Positions 1-8,970 are shown, counted from the first letter of the stretch. The stretch: DNA of 17,791 bases from Erysipelotrichaceae bacterium (GCA_003510215.1 DOKQ01000014.1:1-17791); one strand, 5' to 3'. A program made the numbers and translations. The notes: generated by a model from the letters alone, not told the origin.

Positions 1-891
1 TTCGATGTATTCGCTGGGGATTGGCTTTCCGTTCATCCGTTTTTTCAGACCAACTTTGCATAACTGTGCCAAAAACTGTTTGGAAGTCACCTTTGCATCC
101 AACGGAAACAAAGGCAAGCTTGTTCGTCTGTTAAGTTCAAACAACTCACATTTTTCGGCGATTTCATCGGTAGAGATCAGATCATCAATGTCATATAACT
201 CAACTAGCTGACGGGTGGATGGCATATGATGATGCAATCGGGGTAAAAGACGCTTGTCATCTAAAGTTAGGTTTTCTTTAATACCACGCAAAATCCGATG
301 ATAGATTTCATCTTCTTCCTTTAGATAGTAAACTTTTGGAAGTGCGACAGTACGCATCGAATGTCTTTGTACCTGCTGCTTTAACCACTGGTTGTTTTTA
401 TGCCAAAAAGTAGCATGCTGATTGGAGAGTCCGATATAGACGTCCTTGAACTGTTGTAAACGTGCGAGTTTTTCACGTAAAGGTTCCACAGACTGATGAA
501 TCATATCATCTTCAAGATATCCACCCTCACCTAAGGCAATGACAACGCAGTGGTGAGTATGTGTCAAAAGTTCATCAAAATCAACCACGCCATCTTTTAG
601 CATTCGATTGGATAAATAGATACATTCTTTGTATCCTTCTTCATTTTTACTTAAGATGATAAACTGAGCTTTCAGCTGATCGATGCTGGCATCAACCCAC
701 AATCCGACAATCGGTTGAATGTTCGCCTGCTTTGCTTTCAAGATAAATTCCATAGTCCCAAACATGGAACCATGATCACAAAGTGCGATGGCAGAATAAC
801 CACGCTCTTTTGCTCCTTCAATAAGTTTATCTATGGTCAAACAGGAAGATAACAGTGAATAGCTGCTTTGATTTGCGAGTAATACGGCCAT
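1..891 (-). CDS. dnaE: DNA polymerase III alpha subunit DnaE, N-terminal part (runs off left edge)
   Basis: The frame is open from an ATG at 889-891 to base 1, giving 297 residues with no stop, so only the N-terminal third or less is present. It begins with the PHP-domain layout of DnaE: YSLL at residues 11-14, LCDHGSMFG near 37-45 and PIVG near 57-60. A later segment, KVYYLKEEDEIYHRIL, matches the end of the DnaE PHP domain. The family is the replicative or error-prone polymerase that extends DNA from primers on the beta clamp. The PHP metal site looks ruined: the HLxVH of the family is LLANQ here, and the GDVHY-like loop is PKVYY. The start is supported by AAGGAGGT eight bases upstream and by a promoter just before it. 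It follows nrnA and a membrane-protein gene, as dnaE follows nrnA in Bacillus. DnaE rather than PolC is inferred from the N-terminus alone. Confidence 0.9.
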   Translation of the reverse strand, partial: MAVLLANQSSYSLLSSCLTIDKLIEGAKERGYSAIALCDHGSMFGTMEFILKAKQANIQPIVGLWVDASIDQLKAQFIILSKNEEGYKECIYLSNRMLKDGVVDFDELLTHTHHCVVIALGEGGYLEDDMIHQSVEPLREKLARLQQFKDVYIGLSNQHATFWHKNNQWLKQQVQRHSMRTVALPKVYYLKEEDEIYHRILRGIKENLTLDDKRLLPRLHHHMPSTRQLVELYDIDDLISTDEIAEKCELFELNRRTSLPLFPLDAKVTSKQFLAQLCKVGLKKRMNGKPIPSEYIE

Positions 892-919
892 AAGTTACCT
901 CCTTTTGACATGCACCTAT

Positions 920-928
920 ATTATAACA
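920..928 (-). promoter_or_regulatory. Extended -10 promoter for dnaE
   Basis: On the minus strand the bases read TGTTATAAT, a perfect TATAAT with the TG of an extended -10. No convincing -35 is found 16-18 bases upstream, where the terminator hairpin of the preceding gene lies; extended -10 promoters can do without one. Initiation about seven bases downstream would give a leader of roughly 22 bases carrying the AAGGAGG site. This would let dnaE be transcribed separately from the operon before it. Confidence 0.6.
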
Positions 929-949
929 AAAAAGCGCTTATGGCGCTTT
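928..949 (-). terminator. Rho-independent terminator of the smc-to-membrane-protein operon
   Basis: On the minus strand a perfect 7-bp stem AAAGCGC / GCGCTTT with a 5-base loop CATAA is followed by a run of six T. The stop codon TAA of the upstream gene is the last three bases of the loop, so the hairpin is built from the final codons. The T run merges directly into the dnaE -10 region. Confidence 0.75.
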
Positions 950-2608
950 AAAGTTAATAGCTAAATGATCAAAGTAATCAACTTCTACGATATTTTCTTT
1001 GTTATCGAAGAATTTCATCGTTACCTCATCATTTTCAGTTGTAAATAATACTTCAAGATTGACCGAAACATTCACGACAAATAAGCGTGGATCTTCATCC
1101 AACGTAATGTAGTACACAGAGTTACCATCCACAATCGCTGTAGATACCATCGCTACCGTACCCGTAATTTCGGTATAACGGGTTTCATCGTCTTTAACCA
1201 TACCAATTTCACGAAGCTTCAGAATGTAGTTTCTTTGTGCCTCTGCAACGGTATCACCGACACCAACCGCATCATAGTTACTGACTGCAATGAACGAATA
1301 TTTCTTGACCAGACCTTCCTGATCCTTTAGTGATACGAAATATGTTGGTGTGTTGCTGATATTGAGCAATACCGGGAAGGTTGAACGATAGTTTAGATGC
1401 TGCACCTGACCTTCGGCACTTGCCATCGCAGCATACTCATCGGCTCCACCAATCTGATAGAAGGTTGCCTCTTTGCTTTTTAGGTTAATCAGGGTAAATC
1501 CAACAATGGAACGATCTCCTCCTAAAGAAGTCAGACCGGAATAGACATATACCTGATTGTCGATGACGACATAGTTGTAACCATCGGTAGTTTGTAACAT
1601 ATCCTTCTGATTAAACAGTGTATTAATAAAACCATGTACATAGTAGCCCCAGTTATCAATTTGTGACCAGGCAATCGATGATGGTTGAACCCGGTCCACC
1701 CAATGTGGCAACTCATCGATATCATAGTACTGTGTGTCCATCGTTACCGGGTTGACTAAAACAGCACCTTGGGCACTTAAGCCGCCAAATGGACCGATTT
1801 CAGGTTTAATCACAGAGACTACCCAGTAAGGGTTTTGATCATCATCAATTTCGAAGGTGTAATCCCCAAAAATCAAGGTACGGTACTTAAACCGAACGTG
1901 TCGTGCCAAATCCTGATTGAAAAATGAGTTGGGTGAGACTTTCATTCCTGCACTTACAGCAACCAGGCGAACATCCGTCGGATTGGTGACATTGACCGAA
2001 ACATAGTTTTGAATTCCTTCGTTGCGGTTTTGCAGCCATTTAAAGAAATCACGGTGATCCAGGGGTGAAACCCTGAAAATCCCATCGTTAACATTGATCA
2101 GTGAATATTGACTGTCTACAAAAAATTGGGATCCAAGTCCACTGACCGTCCCCAGCTGCTTGTCACCAAGCTGAACTGCAGTTTGCTTATCTACCACTGG
2201 AATCCGATTGAGTCCAATCGTTTCAAACTCTTCGTTAAACTCCTTCATTTCCTTAATGGTAATCTGATCTCGATAGGCAGTTGCCCGCAAAAACTCTGCT
2301 CCAATTAAACTTCCTACAAGAACATAGCTTACAAGCAGTGCAGAAATCGCATAACTGATGAGGGTTACTTTGGTGGTTTTAAAGGAAAATGCCTGTACAA
2401 GAAATCCGAACAACCCACTGAACATAGCAAGTAAAAACATCGTGGAAGGGCTATGGAATGTATAGGCCGGTAAAGTAATATAGTCTACCACCGCAAAGAT
2501 GATCAGTGTTATCACAGCACTTTGCACAATGGCACGACCAAGTTTTTTTCGTGTTTTAACTACACGTGTAGTTTGAGTCTGACGTAAAAATTCTTCAAAT
2601 GGATTCAT
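938..2608 (-). CDS. Unrecognised membrane protein with large extracytoplasmic domain, between nrnA and dnaE
   Basis: This 556-residue protein is not one I recognise. A basic cytoplasmic N-terminus (residues 1-26) precedes three hydrophobic segments at about 27-49, 56-75 and 81-103. The remaining 450 residues are polar, beta-rich and without further clear membrane spans. With a cytoplasmic N-terminus and three spans, that large domain would lie outside the membrane. No catalytic signature, cysteine pair or sorting motif was noticed. A segment near 270-295 (PFGGLSAQGAVLVNP) is rich in small residues and reads like a beta-sheet core. The ATG at 2606-2608 has GGAGGT eight bases upstream and overlaps the end of nrnA by 14 bases, so it is the last cotranscribed gene of the operon. 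In Bacillus the corresponding slot holds ytrH/ytrI, membrane genes with sporulation roles; that parallel is positional only. Confidence 0.85.
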   Translation of the reverse strand: MNPFEEFLRQTQTTRVVKTRKKLGRAIVQSAVITLIIFAVVDYITLPAYTFHSPSTMFLLAMFSGLFGFLVQAFSFKTTKVTLISYAISALLVSYVLVGSLIGAEFLRATAYRDQITIKEMKEFNEEFETIGLNRIPVVDKQTAVQLGDKQLGTVSGLGSQFFVDSQYSLINVNDGIFRVSPLDHRDFFKWLQNRNEGIQNYVSVNVTNPTDVRLVAVSAGMKVSPNSFFNQDLARHVRFKYRTLIFGDYTFEIDDDQNPYWVVSVIKPEIGPFGGLSAQGAVLVNPVTMDTQYYDIDELPHWVDRVQPSSIAWSQIDNWGYYVHGFINTLFNQKDMLQTTDGYNYVVIDNQVYVYSGLTSLGGDRSIVGFTLINLKSKEATFYQIGGADEYAAMASAEGQVQHLNYRSTFPVLLNISNTPTYFVSLKDQEGLVKKYSFIAVSNYDAVGVGDTVAEAQRNYILKLREIGMVKDDETRYTEITGTVAMVSTAIVDGNSVYYITLDEDPRLFVVNVSVNLEVLFTTENDEVTMKFFDNKENIVEVDYFDHLAINFKAP

Positions 2609-3560
2609 TGGATTTTACCTCCATCAATCGTTTGCAACAATGATCTACTACCTGATCAATCTGTTCAAACGATAATCCTTTGACAGCAGCCGCCTGACGG
2701 TGTCCACCACCGTTAAACAACTGCGCAATATCATTAATCACGATTTTTTTTGAACGCAAGGAACCGTTGAAATAAGGTTTTATGCCATCAATCTGTTCGA
2801 TAAACAAAGCCCATACATCAAAATCATTGACCATTTGAAAATCAGTGATGCGCTCTTTTGCCTGATTGGGTGTGATTTCAAATCGCTCTAACAGCTCTTT
2901 GGTAATGACAATGTAGGCGAGCCCGCACTCTTTAATCAGGGCATTGGAACGAATGTAATTGGAAAACTGAAATTCCTTGGATGAAATTGAAAACAACTTC
3001 TGACTCAATTCTGAAAAGTTCAGGTTGCTTTGTGCAAGATATGCCGCTATTTGAAGTGTAGAAGCGGATGTATTGTTCGTTGTGAAATTCAAGGTATCTG
3101 TTAGCAGGCCCATATAAAGATAGGTCGCTACCTTTTTGCTTAAAGGTTTTGAAACAACTTCCTGCAAGAACGAAGCAATGATCTCACATGTAGCCGCTTT
3201 ATCATCAAACACATACTCCCGCGTTCCATAAGATTCAAAATTGGGATGATGGTCTATTTTAATAACACTTTTGGCGAGAGAAAATCGCGGATCATCGATT
3301 CGCTTCTGATTGGCAGTATCCACGACGATTACCAGAGATAAAGAAATGATTTCATCACTCACCTGATCGGGTGCCGGAAACAAGTCCGGCTTCCCTCCCA
3401 CATGATAGCCGCATCCATACACTTTTTTTGAAGGGTATGTTTCTTTTATCCACTCAATCAGCCCCCATTGACTTCCAAGGGCATCCGGGTCAGGTATCTG
3501 ATGTCGGAAGACACAGATACTTTTTGCCTTTTCAATTTCGTGAAGCAAGCCGTCAAACAT
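2595..3560 (-). CDS. nrnA: DHH/DHHA1 phosphoesterase, NrnA-type oligoribonuclease
   Basis: The 321-residue protein has the full DHH layout: H20 with D24 and D26 in HQIPDPDA, D81 in VVDTAN, and D103-H104-H105 in IDHHPN. The C-terminal DHHA1 domain carries GGGH at 284-287. These residues bind two Mn ions and the nucleic-acid 5' end. Family members degrade 2-5 nt nanoRNAs, and some hydrolyse pAp or linear pApA from cyclic-di-AMP turnover. Length fits B. subtilis NrnA (about 313). The middle residue of the first motif is proline (DPDA) where many members have glycine (DGDA). The ATG lies one base after the ackA stop, so translation is probably coupled; its own ribosome binding site is weak. It overlaps the next gene by 14 bases. 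A c-di-AMP phosphodiesterase role cannot be separated from an oligoribonuclease role by sequence alone. Confidence 0.92.
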   Translation of the reverse strand: MFDGLLHEIEKAKSICVFRHQIPDPDALGSQWGLIEWIKETYPSKKVYGCGYHVGGKPDLFPAPDQVSDEIISLSLVIVVDTANQKRIDDPRFSLAKSVIKIDHHPNFESYGTREYVFDDKAATCEIIASFLQEVVSKPLSKKVATYLYMGLLTDTLNFTTNNTSASTLQIAAYLAQSNLNFSELSQKLFSISSKEFQFSNYIRSNALIKECGLAYIVITKELLERFEITPNQAKERITDFQMVNDFDVWALFIEQIDGIKPYFNGSLRSKKIVINDIAQLFNGGGHRQAAAVKGLSFEQIDQVVDHCCKRLMEVKSNESI

Positions 3561-3561
3561 A

Positions 3562-4758
3562 TTATAAACCTAAGCAATCAACGGTATCGCGTGCAATCAC
3601 CAGTTCTTCGTTGGTTGGTACCAGCCATACTTGAACTTTTGAATTTGGTTTTGAAAGTAAAACTTCTTTTCCACGGACAGCACGGTTGAGATCGATATCC
3701 ATTTCAACCTGAAGTGCTTTGGCAATCCGGCTGATAACATCATAACGTACACCGTAGTCATTTTCACCAACACCACCGGTAAATACGATTGCATCAACGC
3801 CACCCATTTGAACAAAATAGCTTCCAATGGTCTGAGCAATGCGGTTTGCGTATATATTTCGGGTCAAAATCGCTTTTGGATTTCCTTCTTCGAAAGCATC
3901 TTCGATTTCACGAGCATCGGATGACATTTCTGAAACACCAAGCATTCCTGATTTTTTGTTTAAAACATCAATGACTTCCTGAGCAGACTTCCCTGTTTTA
4001 CCCATTACATAGGTAAGAATCGCCGGGTCAACATCCCCACTGCGGGTTCCCATCATAATTCCTGCAAGAGGAGTAAATCCCATGGAAGTATTGACAGATT
4101 TTCCACTTTGAACAGCCGCAATCGATGCACCATTTCCTAAGTGACATGTAATAATATTGAGTGTTTCAATGGATTTGCCCATTAACTCAGATACACGGTG
4201 TGATACATAGAAGTGTGAAGTTCCGTGGAAACCATAGCGACGGATCTTGTAATCCTTGTAATATTCCATTGGAATTGGGTAGAGGTAGACGTCTTGAGGC
4301 ATGGTTTGGTGGAAAGCTGTATCAAACACAGCAACATGACGAGCATGTGGCAGTTCCATCTTAAATGCTCGATAACCCACAAGATTGGCTGGGTTGTGAA
4401 GTGGAGCCAAATCGGATAATGCTTCAACATTTTTCTCTACTTCATCGTCAAACACGACTGATTTATTATATAATTCCCCACCGTGAACGACGCGATGTCC
4501 AACTCCCACGATTTCCTCTAGGGATGCCACAATATTCTGTTTAACTAGAGCATTTAATAGCAGTTCAACAGCTAATGTATGATCAGGAATTGGCATTCTT
4601 TCGACAACCTTCTGACCATCAAACTTGATCGTAAAGATTCCATCCTCAAGACCAATACGCTCAACAATTCCGCTACATAAAACAGCTTCACTAGGCATTT
4701 CAAATAATTGAAATTTTAATGATGAGCTACCTGCATTTACTGAAATAATTTTATTCAT
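3562..4758 (-). CDS. ackA: Acetate kinase
   Basis: AckA interconverts acetyl phosphate plus ADP with acetate plus ATP in the cytoplasm and is the ATP-yielding step of fermentation to acetate. The 398-residue length is standard. Motifs of the ASKHA fold are all present: NAGSSSLKF at 8-16, GHRVVHGG at 87-94 with substrate-binding R89, FDTAFH at 145-150 with catalytic D146, YGFHGTSH at 175-182 with H178, and LGNGASI near 207. The ATG at 4756-4758 overlaps the end of ylxM by 8 bases (ATGAATAA) and has a strong AGGAGG eight bases upstream, the best ribosome binding site in this operon. Its partner pta is not in the window. Placement directly after ylxM, where ffh usually sits, is unusual. Confidence 0.97.
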   Translation of the reverse strand: MNKIISVNAGSSSLKFQLFEMPSEAVLCSGIVERIGLEDGIFTIKFDGQKVVERMPIPDHTLAVELLLNALVKQNIVASLEEIVGVGHRVVHGGELYNKSVVFDDEVEKNVEALSDLAPLHNPANLVGYRAFKMELPHARHVAVFDTAFHQTMPQDVYLYPIPMEYYKDYKIRRYGFHGTSHFYVSHRVSELMGKSIETLNIITCHLGNGASIAAVQSGKSVNTSMGFTPLAGIMMGTRSGDVDPAILTYVMGKTGKSAQEVIDVLNKKSGMLGVSEMSSDAREIEDAFEEGNPKAILTRNIYANRIAQTIGSYFVQMGGVDAIVFTGGVGENDYGVRYDVISRIAKALQVEMDIDLNRAVRGKEVLLSKPNSKVQVWLVPTNEELVIARDTVDCLGL

Positions 4759-5083
4759 TTTCTTTTCCTCCTAAGTTGTTTTCAAACGCCTCAATTATAT
4801 CATTCACCTGTGGAAGATTCAAAGATTTTAAATCTCGAATCATTGCTTGTACAAGGTAATAATACTCATTCTGACCCAGTTTTTCTTCCATGGTTGTCAG
4901 CAGTTTTTCAGTCCGCTTAATTAAGTCGAACACTGCATTGTGGGAGATACTCAATTCCTGGGCAATCTCCCTTAAAGATAAATCATCACGATAATAAAGG
5001 CTCATAACATCACGTTGCTTTTCCGTGAGCAGCTCTTCATATCGGTCAAGCAGCTGATTCATCTTTTCCGTTTTATCTAACAT
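4751..5083 (-). CDS. ylxM: YlxM/p13-like HTH protein linked to the SRP pathway
   Basis: The protein of 110 residues starts MLDKTEKMNQLLDRYEEL and matches YlxM in size and form. A sigma-like helix-turn-helix sits at about 35-62 (LSLREIAQELSISHNAVFDLIKR), and a charged helical C-terminus follows. In other Bacillota YlxM is encoded with ffh or ftsY and has been tied to signal-recognition-particle function. The frame is open 24 codons further upstream, but I set the start at the ATG at 5081-5083, because homologues start there and GAAGG lies about eight bases upstream. The longer version would be buried in ftsY. The start overlaps the ftsY stop by 11 bases, so translation is likely coupled. It is followed by ackA, overlapping by 8 bases, instead of the usual ffh. 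Confidence 0.9.
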   Translation of the reverse strand: MLDKTEKMNQLLDRYEELLTEKQRDVMSLYYRDDLSLREIAQELSISHNAVFDLIKRTEKLLTTMEEKLGQNEYYYLVQAMIRDLKSLNLPQVNDIIEAFENNLGGKENE

Positions 5084-6041
5084 GTTCTTTGCCTTCAAAG
5101 AGACTGAACAGATACGACTCTTTGTCGAAAGGTCGCAAATCTTCAACTTTCTCACCTAAACCAAGAAACAAAACACCAATATCTGTTTCTTCCTTGATGG
5201 TAAGAATAATCCCACCGCGAGCTGTACCATCCATCTTTGTAAGAATAATCCCACCTACTTCGGTGGCTTCCATAAATACCTTAGCCTGGCTAAGACCGTT
5301 TTGACCAGTTGTGGCATCCAGTACCAACCAGATGGCATGGGGAGCTCCCTCAATTTCTCTTGAAATCACACGAAACATTTTCGACAATTCGTTCATTAAG
5401 TTGGTTTTGTTTTGAAGTCTTCCGGCTGTATCACAGAGCAGCACATCAATGTTATGTTCCTTGGCATAGCGGCAGGCATCGACCATTACCGACGAAGGGT
5501 CCTGATCCTGCTTTCCGGCAATGCATGGAATGTTCAGGCGATGTGCCCAGGTTTGAAGCTGAGCAATTGCTGCAGCCCGGAATGTATCTCCAGCGGCTAC
5601 GGCTACACTGAGTCCTTCTGCCTGATATTTGGCTGCCAGCTTGGCAATGGTCGTTGTTTTTCCTGATCCATTGACCCCCACAATCAGCACAACTGTAGGT
5701 CCTGTCGCACTTAACATTAAATCCAGCGGGAAGTCGCCATAAATGTCCGACATCGTAGAAATAAGTAAGGATTTGGCTTCTTCCATCGTTGTGAAGCGCT
5801 CTTTTTTAAAAACACGTTTGAATTCATCAATCAGATGGGTGGCTGTTTTGACACTGATATCACTTTCTACAAGAGTAATCATCAGTTCTTCAAACCAATC
5901 ATTATCCATCTCACGTCCTTCATCAAAAAGATGAGCCATTTTGGCTTTGAACTGCCGGTTACTCTTTTCGAATCCACTTAAATAGACATCCCGATCGGAT
6001 TTTTTCTGAAATTTGTCTTTAAGCTGTTGCAGAAATCCCAT
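5073..6041 (-). CDS. ftsY: Signal recognition particle receptor FtsY
   Basis: FtsY is the membrane-associated SRP receptor GTPase that docks ribosome-nascent chain-SRP complexes at the translocon. The NG domain is complete: N-domain helices from residue 1 (MGFLQQLKDKF), G1 GVNGSGKT at 122-129, DTFRAAA near 152-158, G3 DTAGR at 204-208, G4 TKMD at 268-271 with TARGG, and the closing GLGEKVEDLRPFD at 294-306. There is no long acidic A domain, as in Bacillus FtsY. I chose the ATG at 6039-6041 (322 residues) over upstream ATGs at 6048-6050 and 6060-6062. The sequence then begins like B. subtilis FtsY, and GGTGAT sits seven bases before it. This start lies inside the end of smc, an overlap of 23 bases, so expression is coupled to smc. 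Confidence 0.95.
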   Translation of the reverse strand: MGFLQQLKDKFQKKSDRDVYLSGFEKSNRQFKAKMAHLFDEGREMDNDWFEELMITLVESDISVKTATHLIDEFKRVFKKERFTTMEEAKSLLISTMSDIYGDFPLDLMLSATGPTVVLIVGVNGSGKTTTIAKLAAKYQAEGLSVAVAAGDTFRAAAIAQLQTWAHRLNIPCIAGKQDQDPSSVMVDACRYAKEHNIDVLLCDTAGRLQNKTNLMNELSKMFRVISREIEGAPHAIWLVLDATTGQNGLSQAKVFMEATEVGGIILTKMDGTARGGIILTIKEETDIGVLFLGLGEKVEDLRPFDKESYLFSLFEGKEHVR

Positions 6042-8970
6042 GTTGTTCATCACCTTCCTCAATCATACTTACCGCATCTGCCAGTTTAACACGTAACATT
6101 TGTGATACACCATGATTTGGCATTGTTACTCCATACAGTACATCACATTGTGCCATCGTGCCTGGACGATGAGTCACAACGATAAATTGAGTTGTTTCAC
6201 TGAATCGTTTTAAATAACGGGCAAAACGTTCCACGTTCCCCTGATCCAATGCCGCCTCAACTTCATCAAAAATACATAAAGGTACATGCCGTGCCTTAAT
6301 AATGGCAAATAACACTGAAATGGCAATCAGGCTCTTTTCTCCACCAGAGAACAGGCGGATATTCTGCACTGTTTTCCCAGGAGGCTGTACATCAATGTCG
6401 ACTCCGGTATTTAATAGGTCATCCGGGTCTTCAAGCACAAGTTTACATTTTCCGCCACCAAACAGAGCCACAAATACATCCTGAAGCTCGCCATTGATTT
6501 TTTTGAACATTTCCGAGAACTGTTCGACCATGATCTTATCCATATCGGTAATAATCTTAAGTAACTGGTCTCGACTTTTTGCGAGTTCATCCAGTTGCTT
6601 ACTCAGAAACTCGTAGCGGTCATTGACTTCACTGTATTCCTCCGGCGCATTCATATTAATATTCCCCAAGGAGTCAATTTCAGCTCGCAGTGAAGCCACA
6701 GATGATTGCGCTTCTTCAATATTTTCGACACTGCCAAGTGTTTTGGCATACTCGAAGGTCATCTGATACTCACTGGCTAAACGCTGAAGAACATTTTCAA
6801 GCCGGGTTTCCATGCGTGTCTGATCCAGCTGAATCTGATGAATTTGAGTGCTCAATGCGGAGAGTTCACGTCGCATCTGACGTAATTGAATTTCTTTTCT
6901 CTCCACTTCATTGCTAAGTTTCATTCGCTGATCCCGTTTCAGACGAATCGACGTTGTAATTTCATCTCTACGGGAATAGGACTTATTTAAAGCATCAATG
7001 AGTGTATCCTGAAGCGATCCATTCTGTTCGACTCCCTCAGGATTCAATGTCTCCAGATCATTTTTCAGACGTTCATATTTTGCGCGTTTCGCCTCAACAA
7101 CCGGTTCAAGTTGTGCTGTTGAAAGACGACATTCGAGCAATAGCTGATCGATTTCAGTTTTTTTATTTCGATCCATCGACATTAAGGATTCACGTTGTTT
7201 GAGTTGCATGGACGTTGTTGCGATGGCTTCTTTAATATCTTCGAGTTCTTTGCCAACCGTTAGTAGGGATACATGATCCTTTCCTTTACCCCCACTCATG
7301 GTTCCGCCCCGATGGATCACATCTCCTTCAAGGGTAACAATTTTGTACTGATAGCGTGTTCGTGATGCCAGTTCATTGCCAGCTTCCAAATGTTTAACCA
7401 CAAGTACATTGCCAAGCATTGATTTTGCCAGATCATCATAGGTTGGATGATTGGTTACAAACATGTCGGCTGTACCCAGATAACCCTCTGTATGACTTGC
7501 GACCACAATCACATCATTGTGCAAAGTTCTTGGTTTGACGACGGTTAGTGGCATAAATGTAGCTCTTCCACTTTGGTTTCGCTTCAAAAAGCCAATCGCT
7601 GCTCGCGCGGCTGCTTCATCATCGGTCACGATGTTGAACTGTGCACCCCCTAGGGCAACACTGAGCGCTTCTTCGTAACCATCAGATACAGAAAAAAGGT
7701 TTGCCATTACATCATGGATTCCTTTTAGACTATGTTTGGCGGCCAGAATCGCGGAAACACCTGCCTGTGAAACAAACGGACGTTGCATCATATGGTTTAA
7801 AATCTCTTCACGACTGGTTAACTTGCGTAATTTGGTTTGCCATGAATCAACTTCCATTTGACGGTCGATCAACTGGCGGTTAAGCGCAATACTCTGTTGG
7901 GTATAGAGTTCAATGTCTGCATTGCTTTTTGAAAGACGGGCCAAGCGATCTTCATATTCCTGTTGTGCCTGTTGCAGAAGCGCAGATATTTCATGAGCTC
8001 TTTGTTGTTTGTCGCCCACTTCCATCGCATATTTTCGCTTTTCATCCACTTCGATTTTGCGTGTTTCCAGTGTTTGAATTTCTGCTACAACACGCATCAT
8101 TTCTTCCTGGAGCTGATGGATGGATAGATCCAGTTCACGAACCAACTGTTTATTTTCCTGGTTGGCTGTTTCCTGTACCTGAATCGAGGTTTCACTCATG
8201 GTAATTTGTGTAGAAACATCAAATTGTATCTGAGATGCCTGCTGAATCTCAGCATCAAGCTTCTCAATTTCAGCTACCAGTACAGCTGTTTCAATTTGCT
8301 GAAGTTGTTCTTTCTTTTCTTTATAGAGCATTGCCTTTTTGGCAGCACGTTTAAGAGGTGTTACCTGACGTTCCAACTCAACCACAATATCCTGTACGCG
8401 GTTCATATTTTCCTGAGTCCGCTCAAGTTTGGAAATGGACTCTGTCTTGCGTTTTTTATACTTGGCCACACCGGCGGCTTCTTCGAAAATCAACCGACGA
8501 TCCGCTGGTTTGGCTTCCGCAAAATGACTGATGCTTCCTTGAGAAATCATGCTCAACGAGTCGCGGCCCAACCCACTATCAGTAACAATATCATAAATAT
8601 CTTTGAGTCGGCATGGTACCTTGTTGATAAAATACTCACCCTCGTGAGTGTCCCGATGGATTCTACGGGTAATTTCTACTTCATTATATTCACTGTTGAG
8701 TGCTTTATTCGAGTTGTCAAAAACCAATGTAACCTCTGCCACATTGACTTTTCTACGATCAAAGCTTCCCGTAAAGATGACATCTGTCATACTGGAGCTT
8801 CGCATCGATTTTACAGACTGCTCTCCCAGTACCCACCGTACAGCATCTGTAATATTACTTTTTCCGCAGCCATTGGGTCCGACAATACCGGTGACCGGCT
8901 GATTAAATTGAATGACTACTTTATCCGCAAATGACTTGAATCCCTGCATTTCGATTCTCTTCAAAAACAT
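6019..8970 (-). CDS. smc: Chromosome segregation protein SMC (short-armed)
   Basis: SMC is the ATPase core of the condensin that organises and segregates the nucleoid. The 983-residue protein has every essential part. Walker A is GPNGCGKSN at 31-39 and the Q-loop is MISQGSISHF at 141-150. The N-terminal coiled-coil arm spans about 170-395, the hinge about 405-560 and the C-terminal arm about 570-820. The signature is FSGGEKS at 874-880 and Walker B is PLCIFDEVEAALD at 897-909, with a D-loop and the switch histidine in VVTHRP. Canonical bacterial SMCs are near 1180 residues; both arms are shorter here while heads and hinge are normal. The signature begins with F where L is usual. The ATG has GGAGG seven bases upstream and a TATAAT about 28 bases upstream. 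It heads the operon into ftsY; rnc is not upstream, and scpA/scpB are not in the window. Confidence 0.97.
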   Translation of the reverse strand: MFLKRIEMQGFKSFADKVVIQFNQPVTGIVGPNGCGKSNITDAVRWVLGEQSVKSMRSSSMTDVIFTGSFDRRKVNVAEVTLVFDNSNKALNSEYNEVEITRRIHRDTHEGEYFINKVPCRLKDIYDIVTDSGLGRDSLSMISQGSISHFAEAKPADRRLIFEEAAGVAKYKKRKTESISKLERTQENMNRVQDIVVELERQVTPLKRAAKKAMLYKEKKEQLQQIETAVLVAEIEKLDAEIQQASQIQFDVSTQITMSETSIQVQETANQENKQLVRELDLSIHQLQEEMMRVVAEIQTLETRKIEVDEKRKYAMEVGDKQQRAHEISALLQQAQQEYEDRLARLSKSNADIELYTQQSIALNRQLIDRQMEVDSWQTKLRKLTSREEILNHMMQRPFVSQAGVSAILAAKHSLKGIHDVMANLFSVSDGYEEALSVALGGAQFNIVTDDEAAARAAIGFLKRNQSGRATFMPLTVVKPRTLHNDVIVVASHTEGYLGTADMFVTNHPTYDDLAKSMLGNVLVVKHLEAGNELASRTRYQYKIVTLEGDVIHRGGTMSGGKGKDHVSLLTVGKELEDIKEAIATTSMQLKQRESLMSMDRNKKTEIDQLLLECRLSTAQLEPVVEAKRAKYERLKNDLETLNPEGVEQNGSLQDTLIDALNKSYSRRDEITTSIRLKRDQRMKLSNEVERKEIQLRQMRRELSALSTQIHQIQLDQTRMETRLENVLQRLASEYQMTFEYAKTLGSVENIEEAQSSVASLRAEIDSLGNINMNAPEEYSEVNDRYEFLSKQLDELAKSRDQLLKIITDMDKIMVEQFSEMFKKINGELQDVFVALFGGGKCKLVLEDPDDLLNTGVDIDVQPPGKTVQNIRLFSGGEKSLIAISVLFAIIKARHVPLCIFDEVEAALDQGNVERFARYLKRFSETTQFIVVTHRPGTMAQCDVLYGVTMPNHGVSQMLRVKLADAVSMIEEGDEQHGISATA

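Noticed and set aside
3644..3662. ACTTGAAC...TTTGAATTTG inside ackA as a third repressor site
   Set aside because: Only one half matches, the spacing is wrong and it lies deep in a coding region.
5084..5155. Longer ylxM with 24 extra N-terminal residues
   Set aside because: The extension lies wholly in ftsY coding sequence and homologues start at MLDKTEK; the ATG at 5081-5083 has a ribosome binding site.
8206..8934. Plus-strand open frame of 242 codons antisense to smc
   Set aside because: It lies entirely within the smc N-terminal coding region, its product is low-complexity and unlike any protein I know, and there is no ribosome binding site. smc is unmistakable on the other strand.
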